Of a stretch of DNA of 64,000 bases, positions 25,902 through 33,972 are shown piece after piece. The DNA is taken from NCBI RefSeq assembly GCF_900187945.1, contig NZ_FYEH01000009.1, positions 1-64,000 of the forward strand, given 5' to 3'. The notes beneath the pieces were generated by a model. It was not told where the DNA came from. It was given only the letters and a program-made list of their open reading frames with translations, and did not search any database. Source of the DNA: Arboricoccus pini. GTDB taxonomy: Bacteria > Pseudomonadota > Alphaproteobacteria > Geminicoccales > Geminicoccaceae. Positions within the stretch are counted from its first letter, which is position 1. Every line of letters begins with the position of its first letter. The position numbers and the translations under genes are program-made.

Positions 25902-27289
25902 TGCCGATTGGCCGTCTCTTCATCGCCAATCGCGGCGAGATCGCCTATCGGATCGGCAGAGCCGCCCGAGCCATGGGCATAGAGACCGTCCAGGCCTTCA
26001 GCAAGGCCGACGCGGACTCGCTGCCCGTGCGCCACGCCGACCATGCGCGGCTGATCGGACCGCCCCAGGCCGCCAAGTCCTATCTCGCCATCCCTGCCTT
26101 GATCGAGGCCGCCAAGGATGCCGGTGCTGACGCCGTGCATCCGGGCTACGGCTTCCTGGCCGAGAACGCCGCTTTTGCCGAGGCGGTCGAGGAAGCGGGG
26201 ATGATCTTCGTCGGCCCCAGCCCTGCCACCATTCGCTTGATGGGCGACAAGGCCAGTGCCCGGGCGGCGGCCAAGGCGGCGGGCGTGCCGACAGTGCCCG
26301 GCAGCCCTGGGCGCCTGGAGGATCTGGAAGCGGCCCGGGCCGCAGCCGAGACGATCGGCTATCCGGTCATGATCAAGGCCGCGGCCGGCGGCGGTGGACG
26401 CGGCATCCGCATCGTCAAGGATGAGACCGAGCTGGCGACCCAGTTTCCCCTGGCCCATGCCGAGGCCAAGGCCGCCTTTGGCGATGGCGGCCTCTATCTC
26501 GAGGCCTTCATCACCAATGCCCGGCATGTGGAAGTGCAGATCCTGGGCGACGGCGAGCGGGCGATTCATCTCTTCGAGCGCGAATGCTCGCTACAGCGTC
26601 GTCGCCAGAAGGTATGGGAGGAAGCGCCGGCCAGCTGTCTCGACGCCCCGACCCGAGCGGCGCTTTGCGCCTCGGCGGTAGCCTTGGCCGAGCGCGTCGC
26701 TTATCGCGGCGCCGGCACGCTCGAATATCTTTATGACGCCACGCGCCAGGCCTTTTATTTCATCGAGATGAATACCCGCATCCAGGTCGAGCATCCGGTC
26801 TCCGAGATGATCACCGGCGTCGACCTCGTCCAGGCGATGATCGAGATCGCCGGAGGTGGCAGGCTGGAGCTCCAGCAGAGCGATGTGAAGCTCAAGGGGC
26901 ATGCGATCGAGGTGCGCCTCAATGCCGAGGACCCCGCCCGGGGCTTCCTTCCTTCGCCCGGTACGATCACCCGGCTGATCGTACCCGAGGGCCAGGGCAT
27001 CCGCTTCGACAGTCATCTCTTCGAGGGCTACACGATCCCACCATTCTACGATTCGCTTCTGGGCAAGCTGATCGTCCATGGCGACGACCGCGCGGCGGCC
27101 CTTCGCCGCCTGGAAGCGGCGCTGGCCGGCCTCGTTATCGAGGGCGTGCCGACGACCAGGGGCCTGCACGCGGCCCTCCTGGCCGCCCCGGACGTCCGGG
27201 GCGGCCGCTTCGATACGGGCTATCTTGAACGCTGGCTGGCAGCGGAGCCGAGCAGGCTCGCGGCCGCGACCGAGGAGGCAATCCAATGA
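25901..27289 (+). CDS. Biotin carboxylase subunit
   Basis: This 462-residue ATP-grasp enzyme carboxylates biotin with bicarbonate and ATP. The N-terminal domain begins LFIANRGEIAYRI; the glycine-rich ATP lid GGGGRG is at 163-168 with K159 just before it; the catalytic and Mg-binding segment EMNTRIQVEHPVSE is at 289-302; and the biotin carboxylase C-terminal domain follows (GHAIEVRLNAEDP, YDSLLGKLIVHG). Length and motifs are those of AccC. It is embedded between the carrier gene and the pxpB/pxpC-like genes, with overlapping stop/start codons on both sides. It is therefore probably dedicated to this operon, not the housekeeping acetyl-CoA carboxylase. Confidence 0.94.
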   Translation: MPIGRLFIANRGEIAYRIGRAARAMGIETVQAFSKADADSLPVRHADHARLIGPPQAAKSYLAIPALIEAAKDAGADAVHPGYGFLAENAAFAEAVEEAGMIFVGPSPATIRLMGDKASARAAAKAAGVPTVPGSPGRLEDLEAARAAAETIGYPVMIKAAAGGGGRGIRIVKDETELATQFPLAHAEAKAAFGDGGLYLEAFITNARHVEVQILGDGERAIHLFERECSLQRRRQKVWEEAPASCLDAPTRAALCASAVALAERVAYRGAGTLEYLYDATRQAFYFIEMNTRIQVEHPVSEMITGVDLVQAMIEIAGGGRLELQQSDVKLKGHAIEVRLNAEDPARGFLPSPGTITRLIVPEGQGIRFDSHLFEGYTIPPFYDSLLGKLIVHGDDRAAALRRLEAALAGLVIEGVPTTRGLHAALLAAPDVRGGRFDTGYLERWLAAEPSRLAAATEEAIQ

Positions 27290-28152
27290 CGCGCTATGCC
27301 TTTGGCGGCGACGAACATGTCTATGGCGAACTGGCGCCCGAAATGTCGCTCGATGCCTTTTTCAAAGGTCTCTCGATCACCAATCTCGTGCGTGAGGCGA
27401 AGATCAAAGGCGTCACCGAGGTCTGCGCCGCCAACGCCTCCTTCCAGGTGCGCTTCGATCCGGACGTGATCAAGCCCGACGACATGCTGGCCCTCGTCAA
27501 GGAACTGGAGGAAGAGGCGGAGCACGGCCCCCAGCTCATCGAGACGCGCATCGTCGAGGTACCGGTCTTCTACGAGGATCCTTGGACTTACGAGACGCTG
27601 ATGCGCTTTCGCGAGCGACACCAGGACCCGTCTGGCACCGATCTCGACTATACGCGCAAGATCAACGGCTATGCGACGAATGCCGAGCTGATCGCCGCCC
27701 ATCACGGCACGCCCTGGATCATCTCGATGGTGGGTTTCGTGGCCGGCCTGCCCTGGCTCTACCAACTGGTCGAGCGGGAGAAGCAGATCCAGTCGCCGAA
27801 ATATCTCCGCCCCCGCACGGACACCCCCAAGCTCTGCGTTGCCCATGGCGGCGCCTTCGGCTCGATCTACTCGGTGCGCGGGGCCGGCGGCTACCAGATG
27901 TTCGGCGTCACGCCATTGCCGATCTACGATCCAAGCCAAACCCAGCCGCATCTCAAGGAGAACATGGTCCTCTTCAAGCCGGGCGACTTCGTCCGCTACC
28001 GCCCGATCGATCGCGCCACCTATGATGCCATGGCAGCCGAGGTCGAGGCCTGCCGCTTCGAGGCCAGGATCGGCAAGGTCCGTTTCTCGCTCGACGAATA
28101 CAAGGCCGATCGCCTGGGGACGATCCGAAAGCTCGAGGGAGCGCTGCCATGA
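27286..28152 (+). CDS. PxpB/KipI-like protein (carboxyltransferase domain, subdomain C/D)
   Basis: The 288-residue protein belongs to the family of 5-oxoprolinase subunit B, KipI and the N-terminal part of the urea carboxylase carboxyltransferase domain. The VGFVAGLPWLYQL segment corresponds to the usual GFxPGFPYL motif, and VAHGGAFGSIYS followed by YQMFGVTPLPIYD corresponds to the family's glycine-rich and WxLxGxTP segments. It is longer than the typical 220-240 residues and clearly divergent in these motifs. The ATG overlaps the biotin carboxylase stop codon (ATGA), and it overlaps the next gene in the same way. It probably forms the transferase active site together with the 28149-29123 protein. 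Confidence 0.86.
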   Translation: MTRYAFGGDEHVYGELAPEMSLDAFFKGLSITNLVREAKIKGVTEVCAANASFQVRFDPDVIKPDDMLALVKELEEEAEHGPQLIETRIVEVPVFYEDPWTYETLMRFRERHQDPSGTDLDYTRKINGYATNAELIAAHHGTPWIISMVGFVAGLPWLYQLVEREKQIQSPKYLRPRTDTPKLCVAHGGAFGSIYSVRGAGGYQMFGVTPLPIYDPSQTQPHLKENMVLFKPGDFVRYRPIDRATYDAMAAEVEACRFEARIGKVRFSLDEYKADRLGTIRKLEGALP

Positions 28153-29123
28153 GTTTCAAGGTGACGAAGCCGGGGCTGGCCACGACCGTGCAGGACCTGG
28201 GGCGCCCCGGCTATTTCCATCTGGGCATCCCGCTCTCCGGCGCCATGGATCAGATCGCGTTGCGCACGGCCAACCTTCTGGTCGGCAACGACGAGGGAGC
28301 AGCCGGGCTCGAGATCGTCTTCATGGGCCCGGAGCTGATCTTCGCCAGGGACGCGCTGATCGCGATCACCGGGGGCGAGATCCCGCCCAAGCTGGATGGT
28401 CAGCCGCAGCCGACATGGACAGCCCTGCCGGTCAAGGCCGGCCAGACGCTGAGCTTCGACTTCCTCAAGGCGGGTGCGCGCGCCTATCTGGCGATCGAAG
28501 GCGGGATCGACGTGCCGCTGGTGCTAGGCTCGCGCTCCACCTATGCGCTGGGCACGCTCGGCGGCTTCCAGGGCCGCAAGCTCCAGGCCGGTGACGAATT
28601 ACAGCTGGGCCCGGCCGGTAACGGCGGCCGCGCCGGGCGCAGCCTGCCCGACTCGCTCCGGCCCGTCCTGCCCAAGGAGATCCGCCTGCGTGCCCTGCCT
28701 GGACAGTTCTGGGAGCGCATCACCGAACAGGCGCAGGCCCAGTTCTTCGAGGATACCTGGAAGGTGGCTCCCGAGGCGGATCGGATCGGCTATCGCTTCA
28801 GGGGCGGGCGCCCCCTGGACTTCGTGCCGCGCGAGCCGCCCTTCGGCGCCGGCTCCGATCCCTCCAACATCGTCGATGGCTGCTACAGCTACGGCTCCAT
28901 CCAGATCCCAGGCGGCACGGAGCCAATCGTGCTCCATCGCGATGCCGTCTCGGGCGGTGGCTATTTCATGCCGGCCACCGTCATCTCGGCCGATATGGAC
29001 CTGATCGCCCAGCTCCAGCCGCACGTGCCGGTCCGCTTCGAGCGCGTCGACATGGAAACGGCGCTGGCGGCCCGCGCGACGCATCGAGCCGATCTGGAGC
29101 GCATCCGCAGCGCGCTCGCCTGA
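28149..29123 (+). CDS. PxpC/KipA-like biotin-dependent carboxyltransferase family protein
   Basis: The 324-residue protein opens with KPGLATTVQDLGRPGYFHLGIPLSGAMD-like sequence, the standard beginning of PxpC/KipA proteins and of the C-terminal part of the urea carboxylase transferase domain. ARAYLAIEGGIDVP and the late GSIQIPGGTEPIVL are further family segments. It is the last gene of the operon. With the PxpB-like partner, the biotin carboxylase and the carrier, it would make a urea-carboxylase-like enzyme from separate polypeptides. Which amide or lactam is carboxylated or opened cannot be read from sequence. A LysR gene remnant follows on the other strand. Confidence 0.9.
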   Translation: MSFKVTKPGLATTVQDLGRPGYFHLGIPLSGAMDQIALRTANLLVGNDEGAAGLEIVFMGPELIFARDALIAITGGEIPPKLDGQPQPTWTALPVKAGQTLSFDFLKAGARAYLAIEGGIDVPLVLGSRSTYALGTLGGFQGRKLQAGDELQLGPAGNGGRAGRSLPDSLRPVLPKEIRLRALPGQFWERITEQAQAQFFEDTWKVAPEADRIGYRFRGGRPLDFVPREPPFGAGSDPSNIVDGCYSYGSIQIPGGTEPIVLHRDAVSGGGYFMPATVISADMDLIAQLQPHVPVRFERVDMETALAARATHRADLERIRSALA

Positions 29124-29430
29124 TCAGGCAGCCTGCCGCCATGGCAGCGTCGCTAAATGCGCGGCCGCCAGATGGCAGCTCCAGATCGAGATGTCGACGC
29201 TCTGTTCGACAAGGTCGATCGGTTCGCTGCCGGGAATGAGATTGAGTCTCAAACCCGGATGGCGGCGGCATGCGACCAGCAGGGATGGCAATTGGCACAA
29301 GACGAAGGTGGGTAGCGCGTGCAGCCGCAGCGGGCCCTCCCCTCCCCCGTTATGCCCAGCGTGCGCGCCGCAGCATTAAAAAAGCCACCGGCCACGACGA
29401 TGTGCTGGAAGACCAGGAAATCGTTCAGCC
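29124..29430 (-). pseudogene. LysR-family regulator remnant
   Basis: On the minus strand, about 29430-29348 encodes DFLVFQHIVVAGGFFNAAAR and then TLGIT, recognisable as the first helices of a LysR helix-turn-helix. Immediately afterwards, in a different frame (about 29330-29124), comes PLRLHALPTFVLCQLPSLL, then RRHPGLRLNLIPG and PIDLVEQSVDISIWS, the unmistakable start of a LysR effector domain, ending in a stop codon. The second half of the helix-turn-helix, the linker helix and most of the effector domain are missing. The gene has therefore suffered an internal deletion with a frameshift and a C-terminal truncation. It was probably once a regulator of the neighbouring operon or of the cupin gene. 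Confidence 0.75.
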
Positions 29431-29544
29431 GATCGCTCAAGGTGCCGGCGCGTGATGCAAGGAATGTCTCCCAGGCCAGTTGCGAGCCGGGCCCGCTAGT
29501 TGAATTTCTTTGTTTTCTAATCCTGATCTCAGGGAGAGCATGCC

Positions 29545-30072
29545 ATGGCCGGCCAGCAAGACCCCAGCCGCATCGCCTATCAGCTGCCACAGCCCAGGGG
29601 CATGATGCCCGACATCTTCGTCCCCTCCGCTCTCGCGCTTCGTGACGACGATCCGCTCTGGGTGCCGCAGGCGCCAAACGTCTGGTTCAAGCCGCTCGTG
29701 CTTGGCGTGAGCCAGGGCTATTACGTCAATCTCCTGCGCGTCAGACGCGCCGGCATCCTCTCGCGCCATCGTCATTCCGGCCCTGTCCATGCCTTCACGC
29801 TCAGGGGTTCTTGGCATTATCTGGAGCATGACTGGGTGGCGCGAGTCGGCGACTATGCCTTCGAGCCGCCTGGCGAGACCCACACACTGGTGGTCCCAGA
29901 GGGTGTCACCGAGATGATCACCCTTTTTCATGTGACCGGCGGCTATACCTATGTCGATCCCATGGGGGTCGCACTCGGCTACGAGGACGTCTTCACCAAA
30001 CGCGACAATCTCCTCAAATATGTCGAGGAAAGCGGCCTCGACCCCAAGATCATCGACGCTCTCACACGCTAG
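29545..30072 (+). CDS. Cupin-domain protein, 2,4'-dihydroxyacetophenone dioxygenase-like
   Basis: The 175-residue protein has a single cupin barrel. The first metal motif is visible as [19 protein letters not shown] (His-x-His and a downstream His) and the second as [11 protein letters not shown]. The layout, with an N-terminal [19 protein letters not shown] and the later [13 protein letters not shown], resembles proteins annotated as 2,4'-dihydroxyacetophenone dioxygenases, an Fe-dependent ring/side-chain cleaving family, although many members have other unknown roles. The ATG at 29545 has GGGAGAG ten bases upstream. A membrane permease gene follows 98 bases later on the same strand, so the pair may handle one compound. 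Confidence 0.8.
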   Translation: MAGQQDPSRIAYQLPQPRGMMPDIFVPSALALRDDDPLWVPQAPNVWFKPLVLGVSQGYYVNLLRVRRAGILSRHRHSGPVHAFTLRGSWHYLEHDWVARVGDYAFEPPGETHTLVVPEGVTEMITLFHVTGGYTYVDPMGVALGYEDVFTKRDNLLKYVEESGLDPKIIDALTR

Positions 30073-30169
30073 GCCCAACAACGCTGGTGGCGATGGACGG
30101 TTTTTGGTGATATCCGCACCGCCCGCGTGCCTGCTTTCGAGGCACCTGTCTTGGCCGGATGTTTGGATC

Positions 30170-31108
30170 ATGTCGCGCATCACCCAACTCTTTCCGCTCT
30201 GGGCGGTGCTCGTCGCCCTTGCCGCCTATTTTCTACCCGCGAGCTTCACGCCGCTCGGGCCCTATGTGGCCTGGCTCTTGATGCTCATCATGTTCGGCAT
30301 GGGAGTGACCCTGACGCTCGCCGATTTCCGCCGCATCGTGACCCGGCCAGCGCCGGTCATCGCCGGAATTGTCGTTCATTATGTCGTCATGCCGTTGGCG
30401 GCATTCCTGATCACGCGCCTCCTGCAGATGCCGCCCGAATTGGCGGCCGGCACGATCCTCGTCGGATCCGTTGCCAGCGGCACGGCCTCGACCGTGATGA
30501 TCTATCTCTCCAAAGGCGATGTGGCGCTCTCCATCAGCATCAGCGCAATCTCAACCCTGGTCGGGGTCGTCGCCACGCCGCTCTTGACGGGCTGGCTCGT
30601 CGATACCTCGATCCACGTCGATAGCTGGGGCATGCTCGTCAGCATCGTCGAGATCGTGGCGATCCCGGTAGCGCTGGGCATCGCCGTTAATCACCTGGCG
30701 CATTCGGTCGTTCGCCGGGCGGAAACCGCACTTCCCCTCGTCTCGATGTTGGCCATCTTGCTCATCATCGGCGCGGTGGTGGCGGCCAGCCGCGCCAGCA
30801 TCGCCGCCATGGGTCCAATCGTCATGGCCGCGGTCGTCCTCCATAACGGCCTCGGGCTCCTCGGCGGCTATTGGGGCGGCAGGCTTCTGGGCTTTGACGA
30901 GAGCATCTGCCGCACGCTTGCCTTCGAGGTCGGGATGCAGAATTCGGCCCTGGCCGCCACGCTGGGCAAGGTCTATTTCGGCCCCCTGGCTGCCCTGCCC
31001 GGCGCTCTGTTTTCCGTCTGGCACAATTTCTCAGGCTCGCTTCTGGCCGGCTACTGGGCCGGCAAGCCGGTCCATAATCCTGCCGTCGAGCGCGCACACG
31101 AGGCTTGA
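30170..31108 (+). CDS. BASS-family (bile acid:sodium symporter-like) permease
   Basis: This 312-residue membrane protein has about ten hydrophobic segments. The opening [20 protein letters not shown], the [16 protein letters not shown] segment and the [20 protein letters not shown] segment match the bile acid:sodium symporter family (including PanS/YocS-type organic anion carriers). [16 protein letters not shown] is the conserved second-half motif with the Gln-Asn of the sodium/substrate site. The ATG at 30170 is chosen; the open frame from 29951 runs through the cupin gene. Its substrate is probably an organic acid. It ends 75 bases from the convergent repA gene, and a small imperfect hairpin at 31135-31153 lies between. 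Confidence 0.85.
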   Translation: MSRITQLFPLWAVLVALAAYFLPASFTPLGPYVAWLLMLIMFGMGVTLTLADFRRIVTRPAPVIAGIVVHYVVMPLAAFLITRLLQMPPELAAGTILVGSVASGTASTVMIYLSKGDVALSISISAISTLVGVVATPLLTGWLVDTSIHVDSWGMLVSIVEIVAIPVALGIAVNHLAHSVVRRAETALPLVSMLAILLIIGAVVAASRASIAAMGPIVMAAVVLHNGLGLLGGYWGGRLLGFDESICRTLAFEVGMQNSALAATLGKVYFGPLAALPGALFSVWHNFSGSLLAGYWAGKPVHNPAVERAHEA

Positions 31109-31183
31109 GCTTCATCGGCGGCGTTTCCCTGGCCCCGAAGCTCTAGCTTCCGGGAGCGTGCCGGAGACGGTACCCGCCGCTGT

Positions 31184-32194
31184 TTAAAAAGGGATTGCGC
31201 CCTCGATGGCCTTGAGGCTGGTCCGTCGCCCGAGCGACATGTCGCGCACCGGTGCCGGCGACGGATGCAGCGTCACGCCGCGATCATCGATCGTCACCCG
31301 GGCGCCGGGATAGGCGCAGAGTGCTGCCTCAATGGCTTCGCGGAAGGCCTCCCGGAACTGCCGGGCACGACTGTAATCCGGCCCGAACTGCTCCTTCAAA
31401 GAGCCCCAGGCGCAAAGCGTCTCACGCTCCAGTACGTGCAGACGATAGGCTAGCCAGCAATAGACATCGAGGGCGAAGGGCGACTGGTTGAGGGCCGCGA
31501 TCGCCGCCAGGTCGACAGGCACGGGACGACGGACGATTTCCTCGTAAAAGGAATTGGAGAGCACGATATGGTCCTGCCAGATCGGGTATTGCCGCTGGTC
31601 GCCGCGCTCTGTCATGACAAGCACGCCGCTCTCGACGATCGTGTCTTTCTTGAAAGCGGTGAGCGTATCGCCCTTGGCGTTCTTTTCCCCCCAGGTGAAG
31701 CGCAGCGAACAGGCGGCGATGCGCAGAAGCTGGTCGCGGACTCGGCGATAATCGGAACCGCCCACATGAAAGCCCACATGCTTGAGCCAGCCATACATCG
31801 AGCTGCCGAGCTCGATCTGCCGCGAGCGATTCAAGAGGGCTTCGCGCTGCATGTAGATCAGCAGGATGCGCGCGGCCGAGCCGAAAGGCACGCCAAACGT
31901 CCTGTTTTGTCCCTCGACCATGAGCTTCCCGGGCTCGACGGAAAGGCTGCAGGAGAAATCCGGCCGATGGAGCGTTCGCTCCCATGAAGAGAGATCGCCA
32001 TCGCGACGACGCCTTGGCAGATTGAGGATGCAGAATCCGGCGTAGGAGATCCCGGCATCGCTGCTGTCCGCCTCGTAGAATCGTCGGACGATGTCGACCA
32101 GTTTGGGATCGACGATCTCGTCGGCCGCACGCTTCAGACCTTCGTCGCGCCCATAGACGCGCACGAGCTGGTGGGCCCGTTCGGCTTGAGCCAT
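31184..32194 (-). CDS. repA: Plasmid replication initiator RepA
   Basis: The 336-residue protein resembles the family of plasmid-encoded RepA initiators found on alphaproteobacterial plasmids: an N-terminal region with YAGFCILNLPRRR, a middle segment with VPFGSAARILLIYM and SRQIELGSSMYGWLKHVGF, and the VDLAAIAALNQSPFALDVYCWLAYR segment typical of the winged-helix initiator core. It would bind the iterons at 32251-32637, directly upstream of its own start, to open the origin. The ATG at 32194 has GGAGGAGAG in front. Being transcribed away from the iterons and divergent from parA is the usual arrangement. Iteron binding near its promoter probably also represses it. The last few residues (AIEGAIPF) are a natural end. 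Confidence 0.87.
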   Translation of the reverse strand: MAQAERAHQLVRVYGRDEGLKRAADEIVDPKLVDIVRRFYEADSSDAGISYAGFCILNLPRRRRDGDLSSWERTLHRPDFSCSLSVEPGKLMVEGQNRTFGVPFGSAARILLIYMQREALLNRSRQIELGSSMYGWLKHVGFHVGGSDYRRVRDQLLRIAACSLRFTWGEKNAKGDTLTAFKKDTIVESGVLVMTERGDQRQYPIWQDHIVLSNSFYEEIVRRPVPVDLAAIAALNQSPFALDVYCWLAYRLHVLERETLCAWGSLKEQFGPDYSRARQFREAFREAIEAALCAYPGARVTIDDRGVTLHPSPAPVRDMSLGRRTSLKAIEGAIPF

Positions 32195-32265
32195 GTTCTC
32201 TCCTCCACGACGTTAAGCCACGATAGGCCAGAGTCTGCCTGACGCAAAGACGGTATGCAGGCGCG

Positions 32266-32274
32266 TTTTCCACG
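32266..32274 (+). other. Near-consensus DnaA box (TTTTCCACG)
   Basis: Matches the DnaA box TTWTNCACA at eight of nine positions and lies between the first two iterons. Confidence 0.4.
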
Positions 32275-32353
32275 GTAACTAGGCGCGGCTGCGACGGCCT
32301 GGCGATCCCCATTATCGGTAGGAAGACGCGTTCTCATCGGTGAGCAGGCGCGC

Positions 32354-32442
32354 AAGCCCTCGGTAACTAGACGCGCCTTATCAAGACTCATGAGAATCAA
32401 GATTCCGATCAATTGATAAGCGCGTCTAGTTACCGAGGGCTT
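32354..32442. repeat. Large inverted repeat at the origin centre
   Basis: Arms 32354-32384 and 32413-32442 are complementary over about 30 bases with one extra base on the left. Each arm contains one well-conserved iteron, followed by TTATCAA or its complement. The 28-base spacer (32385-32412) is AT-rich and is the best candidate for the DNA unwinding element. Confidence 0.8.
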
Positions 32443-32450
32443 GTGGAAAA
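32442..32450 (-). other. DnaA box (TTTTCCACA)
   Basis: Perfect match to TTWTNCACA on the minus strand, directly at the right end of the large inverted repeat, supporting the origin assignment. Confidence 0.55.
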
Positions 32451-32649
32451 GATCGACCGCCTCCGACGTCATGCGCCTAGTTACCGTCATGGAAGAAGTT
32501 TGCGCGCCTAGTTACCGAGCCCTTCCCGTGCCAGATGGCTGAAAAAGGCTAATCGGCTCATTCATAGCTCAATGGCATCAACTATCCGTGCACATGGCCA
32601 CCCAGCGCGGCAGACACTTTATCGGGAAGTAGGCGCGAGGACGTAAAAG

Positions 32650-32740
32650 GCGCTTTGCCGGAACTTCTCCCGAAACGAGCGCGGCTCTTAATCAAATCTG
32701 GCCACAAACGCTTTTGGGTCGCCAAAAACGTGCAAAGCGC
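32650..32740. promoter_or_regulatory. Inverted repeats in the parA promoter region
   Basis: GCGCTTTGC at 32650-32658 pairs with GCAAAGCGC at 32732-32740, and between them CGCTTTTGG at 32709-32717 faces CCAAAAACG at 32722-32730 (eight of nine bases). The block ends 32 bases before the parA start and may be an operator for ParA autoregulation or a partition site. Confidence 0.45.
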
Positions 32741-32772
32741 TTATAGCTCGACTTGCCACGGAGGAGAAAGAA

Positions 32773-33972
32773 TTGAGCGATCCCGTCGAGATGTTCGCAC
32801 GCTACGCCTCGATCTGTCGCGAGGTCCAGCGCAAGGCGATCGAACTCGAAAACCATCCCGACCAGCGCAAGCATCTGCGGCATTTCTCGGCGCGCGAGGT
32901 GGCGGATATTCTTGGCGTTTCCCAGAGCCACCTGCGCAATCTCGTGCGCAGCGCCGGGTTTCCCGAAGGCCTGACCGCTAAGAACGGCCGCCGGACCTTC
33001 TCGATCGAGGAGATCCACGCGGCGCGCGCCTGGCTTGCTCAATCGACCGGCAGTGCGCGCTACAGCCCCGGCCGCAAGCCCGACAGCGAGGCTTTGCAGG
33101 TCGTCACCTTCGTGAACTTCAAGGGCGGCAGCGGCAAGACCACAAGTGCGGTCCATTTTGCTCAATACCTGGCGCTCAACGGCTATCGTGTCCTCCTCGT
33201 CGACCTCGACCCACAGGCCAGTGCCACGGCTCTCTTTGGCTTGGCGCCGGCCACCGAGGTGGACGAGGCAACGACCTTCGCCGGCTGGGTCCGCCGGGAC
33301 GTCAAGGACCGTAAGGCACCCCCGGTTCAGCCGACTTACTGGCCCAATCTCGACCTCATTCCCTCCAGCATCGGCCTGCAGCACGCCGAGTACGAGCTGA
33401 TGGGGCGCCTCCTCCAAGACCGCGCCTTCCCTTTCTACGCCCAGCTTCAAGATCTGATCGGGGCCGTCGGTGATGCTTATGACGTCGTAGTCTGTGACTG
33501 CCGACCCGACGTCGGCATGCTGACGATCAATGCATTGATCGCTGCCACCGCATTGGTGATTCCGATCCCGCCCTCGATGATCGATTTTGCCAGTTCCGGC
33601 GAGTTCTTCCGCTTCATGAGCGAGGTTGCGGACGACCTTCGCGGCAATCTCGGCGACGATGTCATGCACTATGATTTTGTGCGTGTACTGACGACGAAAT
33701 ACCGCCAGACCGATCGCAATCAGGCCGAGATCGTCCGCTGGAAGAAGGCGTTCTTCCAGGAAGCTGTTTTGGACAGCCCGATGGTCGAGACGGCGGTGAT
33801 CGACGCTGCCGGGATCGTCAAGGAATCGCTCTACGAATACGAGCCGCAGGGCAGCAGACGCACTTATGATCGCGGCCTCGATGCCATGAACGAGGTCAAC
33901 GCGGCCCTCGAGGCCGAGGTTCTCGCCGTCTGGGGAAGACAGCGTCATCGCCGCAAGGAGGGGCTCGCATGA
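32773..33972 (+). CDS. parA: Partition ATPase ParA with N-terminal DNA-binding domain
   Basis: The 399-residue protein segregates the replicon. Residues about 37-90 form a MerR-like helix-turn-helix (FSAREVADILGVSQSHL, then RRTFSIEEIHAARAWL). The deviant Walker A KGGSGKTT is at 117-124, followed by VLLVDLDPQASAT and the CDCRPDVG Walker B region. The N-terminal DNA-binding domain marks it as a large type Ia ParA that represses its own operon. The start is TTG at 32773 with GGAGGAGAAAG upstream. The parB start codon overlaps its stop (ATGA-type overlap at 33969-33972), so both are co-translated. It is divergent from repA across the origin. Confidence 0.95.
   Translation: MSDPVEMFARYASICREVQRKAIELENHPDQRKHLRHFSAREVADILGVSQSHLRNLVRSAGFPEGLTAKNGRRTFSIEEIHAARAWLAQSTGSARYSPGRKPDSEALQVVTFVNFKGGSGKTTSAVHFAQYLALNGYRVLLVDLDPQASATALFGLAPATEVDEATTFAGWVRRDVKDRKAPPVQPTYWPNLDLIPSSIGLQHAEYELMGRLLQDRAFPFYAQLQDLIGAVGDAYDVVVCDCRPDVGMLTINALIAATALVIPIPPSMIDFASSGEFFRFMSEVADDLRGNLGDDVMHYDFVRVLTTKYRQTDRNQAEIVRWKKAFFQEAVLDSPMVETAVIDAAGIVKESLYEYEPQGSRRTYDRGLDAMNEVNAALEAEVLAVWGRQRHRRKEGLA

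Larger units (their letters stand above)
32251..32637. repeat. Iteron array of the replication origin (consensus CGGTAACTAGRCGCG)
   Basis: Nine 15-base units can be read. Forward: 32251-32265, 32273-32287, 32316-32330, 32338-32352, 32361-32375 and 32623-32637. Reverse: 32421-32435, 32472-32486 and 32503-32517. Units at 32273, 32361, 32421, 32472 and 32503 are the best conserved (GGTAACTAG core); the others keep CGGT or CGGG and the GCGCG or ACGCG end. The array lies between repA and parA and changes orientation around an AT-rich centre, as expected for RepA binding sites at an iteron origin. Confidence 0.85.

Noticed and set aside
31135-31153. GAAGCT-CT-AGCTTC hairpin as terminator between the BASS permease and repA genes
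   Set aside because: Short stem with a bulged base and no T-tract on either strand; too weak to call.
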